Part shown: positions 18,189 to 26,402 of the stretch, piece after piece | Numbering within the stretch: position 1 is the first letter of the stretch | Layout of the letters: every line of letters begins with the position of its first letter | Assembly: GCA_003244275.1 (NCBI GenBank) | Contig: QHCF01000015.1 | Coordinates: 1 to 43,181, forward strand | DNA from: Acidimicrobiales bacterium | GTDB lineage: Bacteria; Actinomycetota; Acidimicrobiia; Acidimicrobiales; QHCF01 | Length of the DNA: 43,181 nt | Direction: 5' to 3' | Position numbers and translations under genes: made by a program | The notes under the pieces: generated by a model | Seen by the model: only the letters and a program-made list of their open reading frames with translations | Database searches by the model: none | Told to the model about the DNA's origin: nothing

Positions 18189-19443
18189 GGACAGCTCCCG
18201 TTGACGGCTTGTCGCTAGACGCTCCCTGAGAACCCGCCGTGGCGCCGGGTCTCTCACCGCCGGCCTGGCTCGGCCCATTCCCGCCCTTGTCACCGTTACC
18301 GCCCCTGGCGGCATCGGTCACGCCACCGGCTTGTCGGACGACCTTGGCCGCCGCCTGGGCGGCCACTACCGCCGCCCCAGCTGGTCCCGCCGCCCCTGCT
18401 GCTGCGCCGCCAGCCCCACCCGCTTTCTCAGCGGCTCCGCCGGTCTTGGCGGTACCGGTCGTACCAGCGCCGCCCTGGTTACCGGGGGACCCCTTGTCGG
18501 CCGGGCTGCGAGACCCGGCCAGCGACCGTGCCCGGTCAATGGTGCTGGCCGCCGCCATGGCGCCCTTTGCGCCCTGGCGGGCCAGACCGTGGCTGGCTGC
18601 CGCTGCCTCGGCCAGGGGAATCCAGCGCAGCAACGCCACCGGGGCGAAGCCAGCCAACAGCAACAGCGCCATACCACCCACCAAGCGAGCCGTCTCCTTG
18701 CCGGGGGCGTTGCCTATGACCGGCGCGGCCAGTGACGCCGCCCCGACCGCAATGGTGGCGGCGATCACGAACTTGGACAGGATCACCGCCACCAGGAATT
18801 CGGCCAGGCGCTTGGCTGCCGCCGCCCCGGCCTGCCAACACAACGCGATCAGGGCCAAGGGCATGAACAACACGGCGATGTCGATGGCGGCCATGCGCAC
18901 CACCAGCTCCAACCAGATCAAGAAGCCGGCCGCCAGGATTCCCACCGAAAGCCCAACCAGGACCATCACCGGGCTGGGGGTAGCCGGACCCGTAACTGCA
19001 GCCACCGCGAAGGTTTGGGCGGCAAACTTGCCCAGGTCCTTGCCGGCCGAGGCCAACATGGCCGAGGACATCTGGTCGGTGGCGGTGACCAACATGGTGG
19101 TTACCGCCACCACCGCCAGGGTGCCAGCGCCAGCCAGCGCCGGATACAGAAACGCCCGTCGCGCCATTTCCGACACGTCGTTGCGCAGCAGGGACTGCAT
19201 GACTCCGAGGATGATGATGGGCACTCCCACCGCCAGCACCACCAGGCGCATGGTGTGAAGCGGCGACGATGGTCCCGAGAACCACCCGGAGGTCAGGTCG
19301 GGAGTGGTGGTGGCGGTAATGGCGTGGATCATCTGGCTGACCGCCCAGCTCGACGCGTCCTCCAGGGCCGAGGCCAGAGCGCCGAAAACATCGTTGGCGG
19401 CGCTGGTGAAGAAGCTCCCTACGACAGGGATGGTCGCCAACAT
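18181..19443 (-). CDS. TrbL/VirB6-like polytopic channel protein
   Basis: 420 residues with about six hydrophobic segments between 60 and 290 (LVVLAVGVPIIILGVMQSLL, PVMVLVGLSVGILAAGFLIW, IDIAVLFMPLALIALCW). The tail of about 130 residues is Gly/Ala/Lys-rich and low in complexity. This is the usual layout of TrbL/VirB6 proteins, which form the membrane part of the conjugation channel. The start ATG 19443 overlaps the pilin gene stop by one base (TGATG). The tail overlaps the start of the SCO6880 gene. Confidence 0.85.
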   Translation of the reverse strand: MLATIPVVGSFFTSAANDVFGALASALEDASSWAVSQMIHAITATTTPDLTSGWFSGPSSPLHTMRLVVLAVGVPIIILGVMQSLLRNDVSEMARRAFLYPALAGAGTLAVVAVTTMLVTATDQMSSAMLASAGKDLGKFAAQTFAVAAVTGPATPSPVMVLVGLSVGILAAGFLIWLELVVRMAAIDIAVLFMPLALIALCWQAGAAAAKRLAEFLVAVILSKFVIAATIAVGAASLAAPVIGNAPGKETARLVGGMALLLLAGFAPVALLRWIPLAEAAAASHGLARQGAKGAMAAASTIDRARSLAGSRSPADKGSPGNQGGAGTTGTAKTGGAAEKAGGAGGAAAGAAGPAGAAVVAAQAAAKVVRQAGGVTDAARGGNGDKGGNGPSQAGGERPGATAGSQGASSDKPSTGAVRG

Positions 19444-19745
19444 CAATGGACGCCAGTGCCCTTGCCGAAGAAGAAGCTCACGATCCCAGGGGCGGCTCCC
19501 ACAGCCAGGGCGGCGAAGGCACCGACCAGCATGGCGGCCCGCCCGGCGTGGGCGTGGTGGCTGTTGTGGCTGTGCGACGCTACTGCCCAGATGGCCGCCC
19601 CTACCAGGGTGCCGATGATCGCCAGAATCAAGGCGCCGAACTCAGCTCCCGAGGCAAACCCGCTCAGGATATCGAGCCCTGGCAGGCCACCAGAGTTCGG
19701 GCTGATGTTGGGGGTGGCTCCGGCCAAGAACAACAGATTCGACAT
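19443..19745 (-). CDS. small two-helix membrane protein, VirB2-like pilin candidate
   Basis: 100 residues with two hydrophobic segments (FGALILAIIGTLVGAAIWAV at about 36-55 and MLVGAFAALAVGAAPGIVSF at about 71-90) joined by a histidine-rich hairpin. Size, topology and position directly before the TrbL-like gene fit VirB2/TrbC-type pilins; it also resembles the DUF6112 proteins of actinomycete transfer operons. It is the first gene of the transfer operon, with AGAGGAAG upstream of ATG 19745, directly downstream of the GGGACA regulatory array. Confidence 0.75.
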   Translation of the reverse strand: MSNLLFLAGATPNISPNSGGLPGLDILSGFASGAEFGALILAIIGTLVGAAIWAVASHSHNSHHAHAGRAAMLVGAFAALAVGAAPGIVSFFFGKGTGVH

Positions 19746-19906
19746 GCTTGCTTCCTCTCACTACGGGCCGCCGGCCTGTTGCCGAGCGGCATCTCGTAGT
19801 CAGAGCATGCGCTTGGGGTGTCCCGAAAATTGTCCCGAAACGTGTCCCGTCCAGGGATTCATGTCCCGACGGGACACGATTCGTGTCCCGAAAATTGTCC
19901 CGATCC
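19746..19906 (-). promoter_or_regulatory. GGGACA-box array and leader of the transfer operon (copy A)
   Basis: Seven boxes. Read on the minus strand, six are GGGACA and one is inverted. On the plus strand TGTCCC starts at 19819, 19831, 19843, 19862, 19884 and 19896; the inverted box is at 19871. In the direction of transcription the spacings are 12, 13, 9, 19, 12 and 12. The last box is followed by the block CGCATGCTCTGACTACGAG, then an ATG at 19792 opening MPLGNRPAAR, then the ribosome binding site. Copies B and C share the boxes, the block and the leader. It should be the operator/promoter of the transfer operon; the regulator is unknown. Confidence 0.85.
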
Positions 19907-22900
19907 CTACGTCGGCTGTTGGCACAGCTCCAGGTAGGCAGCCAACACGTCCTCACCCACGTCGTCGTCGGACACACGACGGAACTCCTCGAAGGCGACC
20001 CTTCCCTCCTTGGCATCCTGGGCCGCCCGAATCCGCATGGCCACCAGTCGCTCGTCGGTGGGACAGGCCAGCAACCCACGATCAAGGGCCCACGCTGTGC
20101 CGGGGAGATCACCTACCGCCTGGCACGCCTCAGCCAGGTCGCAGGACGCCTCGGCGATGGCTGTGGTCATGGCGTTGACCCAAGAAGCCTGCGGCTCATT
20201 GCTGGCCAGGGGACCTTGGACCCACTCGAAGCTCTTGGGGCCAGCATCGACAAACGGCTCGCCCTTGACCAAGCTGAGCGCCTCTCGGAGATAATCCTGG
20301 GTGTGCTCGGGGTTCCCGCACTTGGCCAGGGCCACCAGCTTGGAGAACCGACCCCAGTTGGTGCCCATGGCCTCGGACACCTGGTAGGTACTCATCACCG
20401 ACGGTGGAAGGTAGGGAGCCCCTGACCCATCCTTGCCCAGTCCCGCCCGCACGGCGGTCACCATATTGCGGAAGGTCTTGTCGGAGCACCGGACGTCGCC
20501 AGGCCACATCGCTTGGATCAACACCCGCTTCTTCACACCTTCGGGATGCAGGGCCAGGTAGGTCGCTATCTCCTTGGCCTTGCCCTCCAGCCCTCCGGCT
20601 ACCACCGGTCCCAAGACCTCGATCTCGCACTCTGCCGCCGCCACGATCTGGCGTACCGCGTCCTGGGCCACCGGCTCAGGACGCTCGGAGCTCACTCCCG
20701 AGACTGGTTCTGGCGGCGACGCCTTCTCGGGTGGTGGTTCCCCTGCCCCCCTGCCGGCCACAAATTCAAGATCAAGAACCTCAGCGGCCAGCTCACGGGC
20801 GTAGGCCATGGAGTCAAGCGCCGAACCGGTCGGCTCTTCAGGCTTCCCCGGCCCGGCCAAGCCGGCCTGGTCGGGCGATTGGCGGTGGCCGTTGCTGGGC
20901 TTGCCCGTAGAGGCCAGATCAAAGTCGCCCCACTCATCGTCAGCCGGCGCGTCACCATCCAGGCCTTCCTTGTCGAAGTAGGCGGCTGGGTCCAACAACT
21001 CTCTCGCCGCTCGTGTCGGACTCACCTCTGTGTCATAGGCCGGATCATCCGGGCCGACGTCATCGTGGCTCTGCGCCACGTCCACCAATCCCCCGATGCT
21101 GGCTACTTCTGACGCCGCCAGACCATGAGGGCGAACCGTCATCCCCAGCGGTGCGACCTCCATCTCGTCGGTGGATGTGTCAAGCACCAGGCCGGCTTCG
21201 CTCATGGGTCCCGCGGCGGCCAGCACCACTCCGCTACGGGCCGAGTCAGCCAGCGCCAGGCGCACCGGGTCCAATTCCTGGCGGGTTGGGGCCTCGGCGC
21301 AGCACACCACCTGGGGTGCCCAGTTGTCGGCCGAACCGTGGAGTCGAGCGGCCAACAACGAGGTCTCCCCTACGTCCTCGACCATCTCGGTCACCTGACG
21401 AGCGTGGACCACCATGGATGGACACACTGCCTCCAGCGTGGCTGCCGGCTGGACCCTTTCCAGTCCGGCCAGCTCGCCGGCGAAGCCCACCGGCACTATC
21501 TCCAGGCACTCCGACCAGGGCTTGGTCCCCAGCTCAGTGACCCAGCTCCGCAACAGCGCCGGCCCGCCCGGCCCCACCAGGGCGATGGAGCCGAAGGCCT
21601 CCAGATTGACCAGCACCTCCTGGCCCTTGGCCGTGCGGCCCACGCCCACCAGGGCCGGCATCAGCGGCTCGGCCTCATCCAGATCCTCGCCCAGGGGTGC
21701 ATCCGGGCCCAGTTCCCACACCTCGCCGCCCTCGAGGGCCGTGAACGGCTCGGGGGCGGCGTCCTGGGCGGCACCAAGACACACCTTGACTCGACCGTCG
21801 GTCTCGACCACCACCCCCAGCACGGTGGCGACTTCGCCATCCCGACTGGCCAACCCAATGGATAAGGCGGCCAGAGCGGCCTCCAGGCGGCCCAGGTTCT
21901 TAGTATCCGCCGCTCTGCGTAGCGCCACCTCGGTCGGTACCAACAATGGGCCCGGCTGGGGAGGCCGGCGGTCCAGGGGGACACGTCTTTGCTGGCGCCG
22001 GCGCAGGAACATCAGGGTACGGATGACCCCGGCGGCCAACAGGGCGGCCAGGAGCACTTCCCCGGCCAAGAGCCGATGGGCGCCGGCGGCCTGGGCACCG
22101 TTGCCAGGGCCCGACTCCCCGCTGCGGGGGGCGGACGTCGATGGGAGGGGCCGGGGCGTGCTCGGTGTTCTCTGATCGCCGGCCGGCTGCTTTGCGTCAT
22201 TGTGAACCCCTGGCCCCTGAGCCGTGCTATTTGGAACCGCCGGCGCCACGCTTTGGACCTTGGGCAAAGTCGGGGCCGGGGCGGCGAGTGAGGGTGGTGG
22301 ACCGGAGTTGGTGCTCGGGACCGGCAGGGTGGCCGCCCGATTCCCGTTCGAGAGAGCTGGGATCACCAACACCTGACCCGGATAAATGAGGTTGGGATGG
22401 GAGATCACATCAGGATTGGCCTTGGCGATTGGCCCCCACAGGGCGCCGTCGTGGTAGTAGTGCTCGGCAATTTCCGACAGGCACTCATCCTTGAGCACCA
22501 CGTGATGGGCCAACACCTCGTCACCTGGCGCTGCCGGGGCGGACACGTAATCAGCGTTCGCCACTTGCGGGTCGGGGATGATCCCATTGCTCACTGGCAG
22601 CGCCAGGCGCCATCCTGGCGTCAGCTCACCGGGATCGCTCAGCCGACCGCCGTCGGCCTGGAGCACGCCGCGGTTCACCTGGAACAGCTGGGGGGCTCGA
22701 TCCGGCGACCCCAGCACCCGGGTGGCGATGCTCGTAAGCGTGTCCCCCGGCGCCACAACCACGCCCAGGTGCTGGCCTGCCATGGCCGGGGTCACGGCAA
22801 CTACAGGGGCTGTGGCTACCGCCGGCAGTGGAGCGGCAAAGCTGGGCGTGGGGGCCCGGCCGAGGAGGATAAAAGCGGCGGTGAATATCGGCACCACCAA

Positions 22901-23215
22901 ACGGCCCATCACTATGCGATGGCCGCCCATGGGGCGTCCGGCTCGGTAGGCCTGAATCGCCTCTCGGCCCTCGCCGGCGGCCGAGCGAAGCAGCCAAGCC
23001 CAGACGCACCAGGCGATCAGGGCAATGGCCCGCAGGATCGTCTGTTCGTCGATGTTGCCTGACTCGAATGCCAGCTGCACCTGGGACCAGGTGGCCACGT
23101 GCCGGGGCAGCGGGTTGCCCACAAAGGCCAACAACAGCGCCGGCAGCCCGAGCAACAGACCGCCAAGTCCGCTCGCGCCTGCCGCGGCTCGAAGTAGTAG
23201 CCGAGTCCGATTCAA
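19907..23215 (-). CDS. LysM-transmembrane-SARP (BTAD) regulator
   Basis: 1102 residues. Three hydrophobic segments lie within the first ~110 residues, then two LysM domains (about 148-205, VAPGDTLTSIATRVLG; about 238-290, LKDECLSEIAEHYYHDG). A Pro/Ser-rich linker, a fourth membrane helix (about 380-400, LLAALLAAGVIRTLMFL) and a long cytoplasmic region follow. From about 852 the C-terminus looks like a SARP: a winged helix (EIATYLALHPEGVKKRVL, AMWPGD) and a helical BTAD repeat region. With four helices the LysM domains sit outside and the DNA-binding end inside, so it could read wall state directly. The start TTG 23215 overlaps the upstream stop as TTGA, with AGGAGG before it. It is the last gene of the Tad operon. 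Targets unknown. Confidence 0.87.
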   Translation of the reverse strand: MNRTRLLLRAAAGASGLGGLLLGLPALLLAFVGNPLPRHVATWSQVQLAFESGNIDEQTILRAIALIAWCVWAWLLRSAAGEGREAIQAYRAGRPMGGHRIVMGRLVVPIFTAAFILLGRAPTPSFAAPLPAVATAPVVAVTPAMAGQHLGVVVAPGDTLTSIATRVLGSPDRAPQLFQVNRGVLQADGGRLSDPGELTPGWRLALPVSNGIIPDPQVANADYVSAPAAPGDEVLAHHVVLKDECLSEIAEHYYHDGALWGPIAKANPDVISHPNLIYPGQVLVIPALSNGNRAATLPVPSTNSGPPPSLAAPAPTLPKVQSVAPAVPNSTAQGPGVHNDAKQPAGDQRTPSTPRPLPSTSAPRSGESGPGNGAQAAGAHRLLAGEVLLAALLAAGVIRTLMFLRRRQQRRVPLDRRPPQPGPLLVPTEVALRRAADTKNLGRLEAALAALSIGLASRDGEVATVLGVVVETDGRVKVCLGAAQDAAPEPFTALEGGEVWELGPDAPLGEDLDEAEPLMPALVGVGRTAKGQEVLVNLEAFGSIALVGPGGPALLRSWVTELGTKPWSECLEIVPVGFAGELAGLERVQPAATLEAVCPSMVVHARQVTEMVEDVGETSLLAARLHGSADNWAPQVVCCAEAPTRQELDPVRLALADSARSGVVLAAAGPMSEAGLVLDTSTDEMEVAPLGMTVRPHGLAASEVASIGGLVDVAQSHDDVGPDDPAYDTEVSPTRAARELLDPAAYFDKEGLDGDAPADDEWGDFDLASTGKPSNGHRQSPDQAGLAGPGKPEEPTGSALDSMAYARELAAEVLDLEFVAGRGAGEPPPEKASPPEPVSGVSSERPEPVAQDAVRQIVAAAECEIEVLGPVVAGGLEGKAKEIATYLALHPEGVKKRVLIQAMWPGDVRCSDKTFRNMVTAVRAGLGKDGSGAPYLPPSVMSTYQVSEAMGTNWGRFSKLVALAKCGNPEHTQDYLREALSLVKGEPFVDAGPKSFEWVQGPLASNEPQASWVNAMTTAIAEASCDLAEACQAVGDLPGTAWALDRGLLACPTDERLVAMRIRAAQDAKEGRVAFEEFRRVSDDDVGEDVLAAYLELCQQPT

Positions 23216-23979
23216 CTTGTGCCTCCTAGCTGGGTCTCTGCCGACGTGCGGATCATGAGATGGGTGGTCTCGCCCCACGGCATCCGGGCCTGGCCGGTGA
23301 CGACGAACCCATGTTCTTGGTAGTACCTCACCAACCTGGTTGGTCCGGCGTGCAGGGCTAAGGTCAGCGAGCGCTCGTCGGCGTGGTGGGACAGTGCTCG
23401 CAACAGCAGCGATCCCCTCCCCGGCTCGGCCTGCGTGGCCCGGGCAAAATTAGAGATGAGATAGGCATCTGGTGGTTTAGTCCTGGCCAGTCGCCTACAG
23501 CCGACCTGGGCCAGGCCGCCGAAGGCTACGACCCCCAGTACCACTGCCAACATGGTCACCTCACCAACCAACGGAGTCGCCAGCAGGCTGATTGCCACGT
23601 CCATCACGCCCAGGACCAGGAAAGCCGGCATGGCTGCCGCAACCATTACCACCAGGAGCAGCGCCGCATAGGGCAACCTCTGGGCGACGGGGCAGGCTAC
23701 CTTCGCTCGTCGCGCTCGTTTCGGGGGATGCAAGATAGCCACCGCCTCCGCCCGGTCATCGGTCCAAGCCCATCCCCAACGGCAACACAGCATCGTGTAG
23801 GCCGCCAACAGCCGTGGCCGTAACCACCAGAACCCACAGCGCAGCATCCGCTCGTCGGCCAGGGTGGAGCTGGCCACCACTTGAGCCGCTCGACGATGCA
23901 GCGCGACGTCATCGGGACGGCACGGGGAGCACCTCGCAGTCGGCGTCGTGATCGATCTCGTTAGGTGCTCAGCGTCCAT
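23212..23979 (-). CDS. membrane-associated GNAT-like acetyltransferase
   Basis: 255 residues. Two hydrophobic stretches lie at about 100-165 (YAALLLVVMVAAAMPAFLVL, VTMLAVVLGVVAFGGLAQVG). The C-terminal part has GNAT-like features: ARATQAEPGRGSLLLRALS, LTLALHAGPTRLVRYYQEHG, and FVVTGQARMP. The acetyl-CoA loop is diverged, so activity is uncertain. Position between the Tad minor-pilin genes and the LysM-SARP gene suggests acetylation of a pilus or regulatory partner; this is inference. The start ATG 23979 overlaps the upstream stop by 11 bases. A second frame at the same place is a shadow. Confidence 0.65.
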   Translation of the reverse strand: MDAEHLTRSITTPTARCSPCRPDDVALHRRAAQVVASSTLADERMLRCGFWWLRPRLLAAYTMLCCRWGWAWTDDRAEAVAILHPPKRARRAKVACPVAQRLPYAALLLVVMVAAAMPAFLVLGVMDVAISLLATPLVGEVTMLAVVLGVVAFGGLAQVGCRRLARTKPPDAYLISNFARATQAEPGRGSLLLRALSHHADERSLTLALHAGPTRLVRYYQEHGFVVTGQARMPWGETTHLMIRTSAETQLGGTS

Positions 23980-24406
23980 ACCGGGTCACCGCCTGGGCCG
24001 AACCCTGCCCGCCCACGCTCAGGGCGCTGAACCCCAGGAGCCCCATCAACGTGGTGGGTACCGGGTATGACGACACCCGGACATTGACCATGTTCCCACT
24101 CACCGAAGTGATCCCGGGGTGGCCGGCCTGGACCATGTAAGCCTCAGCGGCCGCTACCCCTGCGGAGGCATCAGGGACGATCGGGCCAGTGTGCAATGAC
24201 GGGCGGGACAAAGCATCGGCCCCGGCCCGAGCCGCCTGCTCGCCCTCGGCGGTGGCCTGCTCGTGGGCGGCAATGGCGCGCCCGCCGTCAACCACCACCC
24301 CGACCAGCAAGAACAAAGCCGTGGCCAGGACGGCCACCATGGCGGTGAACACCCCTGCTTCGTCTCTATGCCTGGCGGCCGCGGCTCGGCGGATGGCGTC
24401 AACCAC
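23969..24406 (-). CDS. TadG-like pseudopilin/assembly protein
   Basis: 145 residues. The N-terminus RDEAGVFTAMVAVLATALFL is the charged-then-hydrophobic leader of the TadE/TadG families, followed by VDGGRAIAAHEQATAEGEQA, a typical TadG helix. It is expected in the membrane as part of the Tad pilus. The start GTG 24406 has GGAGAG upstream and overlaps the previous gene by 8 bases. Confidence 0.8.
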   Translation of the reverse strand: MVDAIRRAAAARHRDEAGVFTAMVAVLATALFLLVGVVVDGGRAIAAHEQATAEGEQAARAGADALSRPSLHTGPIVPDASAGVAAAEAYMVQAGHPGITSVSGNMVNVRVSSYPVPTTLMGLLGFSALSVGGQGSAQAVTRYGR

Positions 24407-24827
24407 GGCGATAGCTCTCCATGGGGGCCCGGCCCGAGCCGGTCAGCGTGACCGATCCGGGCACGCCGATCAGGCCGTTGTCGATGAGACCGACGTTGCA
24501 GGACACCTTGACCCCCACCGAGCCGCCCGGCGCGAACGCGGCTGTGTCTACTGCGACATTGAGCACTCGGCAACGGGCCGGGCCAAGGGTTCCGGTGGCC
24601 GTCTGGAGGGCCTGGGGCTGCGCCTGGGATGACGTCGCCACGATGGCCGCCGCCTGGGCCGCGTTGCGGGCCGCGTCGGTGACCTGGCCCTTGGCGTAGA
24701 GAAGCTGGCCCATGGTCACAGTGGCGGCGATGAAGCCGACCAGCAGCGTGATGGCGAACAGAGCCGAAGCCAGGACCTGGCCTTCCTCGCCGCGGTGCCC
24801 ATATTCCGGCGGCATAATCTCACTCAA
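24399..24827 (-). CDS. TadE/TadF-like minor pilin
   Basis: 142 residues. A short charged N-terminus (HRGEEGQVLA) leads into one hydrophobic helix, ALFAITLLVGFIAATVTMGQ, then a helical and beta-rich outer part with two cysteines. This is the TadE/F layout. The start is either TTG 24827, overlapping the upstream stop as TTGA like its neighbours, or ATG 24815; neither has a strong ribosome binding site. It is the second of three tandem TadE/G-type genes. Confidence 0.8.
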   Translation of the reverse strand: MSEIMPPEYGHRGEEGQVLASALFAITLLVGFIAATVTMGQLLYAKGQVTDAARNAAQAAAIVATSSQAQPQALQTATGTLGPARCRVLNVAVDTAAFAPGGSVGVKVSCNVGLIDNGLIGVPGSVTLTGSGRAPMESYRRG

Positions 24828-25222
24828 CCCGAGACCCGGTACTGCTGGGCAGGGGCCTGGCTCTTGCCGGTGACGGAAACCGTGAAGAACGGGACCACGG
24901 TGGCCACGTGGCCAGAGACCTGCACCAACGTCTCCGCTCCGGACGTACCCACGGCCACCTTGGTGTCAGTCACCATGTTCCCGCCCAGGCCACCCAGGGC
25001 CGCCTGGGCCGCGCCGTGGGCCTGCGTGGCGTCGCCCCCGAATGCTCGCACCGACTGGCCGCCGGCCGCCGCAGCCGCCTGAACGGCTTGGGCGGCCATG
25101 GCCCACATGGCCAGCTGGATGATCAGCCACAGCGCCACGAACACGGCCGGGAACACGAAGACCAGCTCGGCGGACGCGTTCCCGGCCTCCCCCGCTCCAC
25201 GCCGGCCGGGCGGTGCCGGCGT
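24824..25222 (-). CDS. TadE-like minor pilin with ACG in start position
   Basis: About 132 residues. AGNASAELVFVFPAVFVALW is a clear TadE N-terminal motif, followed by a membrane helix and an alanine-rich helix. No ATG, GTG or TTG occurs in frame between the previous gene's stop and this motif. ACG 25222-25220 lies 5-6 bases after AGGAG, and the previous stop TAG is part of that site (TAGGAG), so it sits exactly where a start belongs. An alternative is GTG 25200 plus one missing G in the run at 25189-25193, which would give MERGEAGNASAEL. The reading frame itself is secure; the first codon is not. Confidence 0.75.
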   Translation of the reverse strand, partial: TPAPPGRRGAGEAGNASAELVFVFPAVFVALWLIIQLAMWAMAAQAVQAAAAAGGQSVRAFGGDATQAHGAAQAALGGLGGNMVTDTKVAVGTSGAETLVQVSGHVATVVPFFTVSVTGKSQAPAQQYRVSG

Positions 25223-25230
25223 GGCGTCTC

Positions 25231-25455
25231 CTACGAGCCCGCCCCGTTGATGTGGTTGACAATGTTGCGGGTGTGGCTCTCCAAGGCGTTGAAGATCAGT
25301 CCGCCGATGAGGATGGCGGCGATGACCGCCAGGCCAGTCAGGATCACCCAGGGCGACTGGACCAGGCCCCGCTCGTCTTGGTGGGCAGCCTTGGCCCGCT
25401 GCACCACCCAGCCCTTTGTCGTCTCCCACGCCAACAAGCACCTCACAGCCAACAT
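25231..25455 (-). CDS. small single-helix protein, Flp-type pilin candidate
   Basis: 74 residues. A charged segment (AKAAHQDERG) is followed by one hydrophobic helix, SPWVILTGLAVIAAILIGGL. Size and place between TadC and TadE genes fit the major Flp prepilin. However, the classical Flp cleavage motif with Glu at +5 is not clear, so it may be another small Tad membrane protein. The start ATG 25455 has AAGGAG 7 bases upstream. A gap of 74 bases precedes it, the loosest junction in this part of the operon, which suggests independent translation at a higher rate. Confidence 0.7.
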   Translation of the reverse strand: MLAVRCLLAWETTKGWVVQRAKAAHQDERGLVQSPWVILTGLAVIAAILIGGLIFNALESHTRNIVNHINGAGS

Positions 25456-25529
25456 CGGATACTCCTTTGTCCCCGTTCCTTGTTTGGTTGGTCCGTGCGA
25501 CCCGAACGGGTTTCTGGTCGACCACGACT

Positions 25530-26402
25530 TCACAGGGCGCCTGACAGCTGGTGCACGGCAGGCGCTCCCAAATAGATCATGTATGCCAGCACCACGACGA
25601 TGCCGGGGGCGAACAGACGCTGACTGACCCGATTGGCCTCAGCTCGGGCGGCCGCCAACTCGGCATCTCGTGAGGAGGCCGCCAGGGCCTGCATCGACAA
25701 GCGAGCCCGGGCCCCTTCGGTACCGGCCAGTTCCAAGCTGGCGGCCACCTGGCCCAGGATGGGAACCTCGAGGCGGCGGCCGAGGTCCTCCAGCGCCGTC
25801 CACATGGTCACGGCATTCATGCCGGCCTCGGCCAGGACCTCTCCGATCCAGACCAGGACCCAGTCCGAGCCGATCTGGGCGGCCTGCTGGGTGGCTTCCT
25901 CCAGGCCCACGCCGGCGGCCATGGCCAGGTTGGTGAGGCGCAGCCAAACTGTTACTACCCGACCGAAGTGCGCCCTGCGCTTGGCTGCCTCCCCCCACAG
26001 CGAGGTGGCCGTGCCCAGAGCGCCAAACACGGCCATTGCCAGCACACCGAGGATTCCGGCCGACGGGGCGGGATGCAACCCCACGGCCTCGGCTACCAGC
26101 CAGGCAAACAGCCCGAACCCGCCCAACACAACCGCGTTGCTGGCCAACCTGGCTCCCCAGGCAGTTGGCTCCAGGTCGCAGATGGCCAAGTCGGCGGCCA
26201 ACGAATTGCGTCGGCCCAGGCGCTCGACGACCTTCATGAGCCAAGCGCCGGCGACTACCGGAAGATTGGCCGGAGGACCAACGGGGCGGCCCTCCAGCCG
26301 AGCCAGCTGAGCGCCCAGGGTGGGTCGTACCGGGATCACCGTGGCAGCCAGCACGGCCAACCCCACCCCGGCCAGGGCGCCACAAACAACGAACCAAATC
26401 AT
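25530..26402 (-). CDS. tadC: TadC-like type II secretion F-domain protein
   Basis: 290 residues with an N-terminal helix, a pair of helices at about 90-140 and a C-terminal helix (GIVVVLAYMIYLG). Between them is a T2SSF-type cytoplasmic region with LAMAAGVGLEEATQQAA. It would form the inner-membrane platform of the Tad machine with the TadB-like protein. The start ATG 26402 overlaps the TadB-like stop as ATGA. TadC versus TadB is judged by order and length. Confidence 0.85.
   Translation of the reverse strand: MIWFVVCGALAGVGLAVLAATVIPVRPTLGAQLARLEGRPVGPPANLPVVAGAWLMKVVERLGRRNSLAADLAICDLEPTAWGARLASNAVVLGGFGLFAWLVAEAVGLHPAPSAGILGVLAMAVFGALGTATSLWGEAAKRRAHFGRVVTVWLRLTNLAMAAGVGLEEATQQAAQIGSDWVLVWIGEVLAEAGMNAVTMWTALEDLGRRLEVPILGQVAASLELAGTEGARARLSMQALAASSRDAELAAARAEANRVSQRLFAPGIVVVLAYMIYLGAPAVHQLSGAL

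Noticed and set aside
19819-19901. GGGACA arrays as CRISPR repeats
   Set aside because: Boxes are 6 bases with 3-13 base gaps, no spacers of normal length, and they sit before genes.
19015-20178. Long plus-strand frame across the pilin and array A
   Set aside because: Antisense shadow; low-complexity product, and it reads through the regulatory array.
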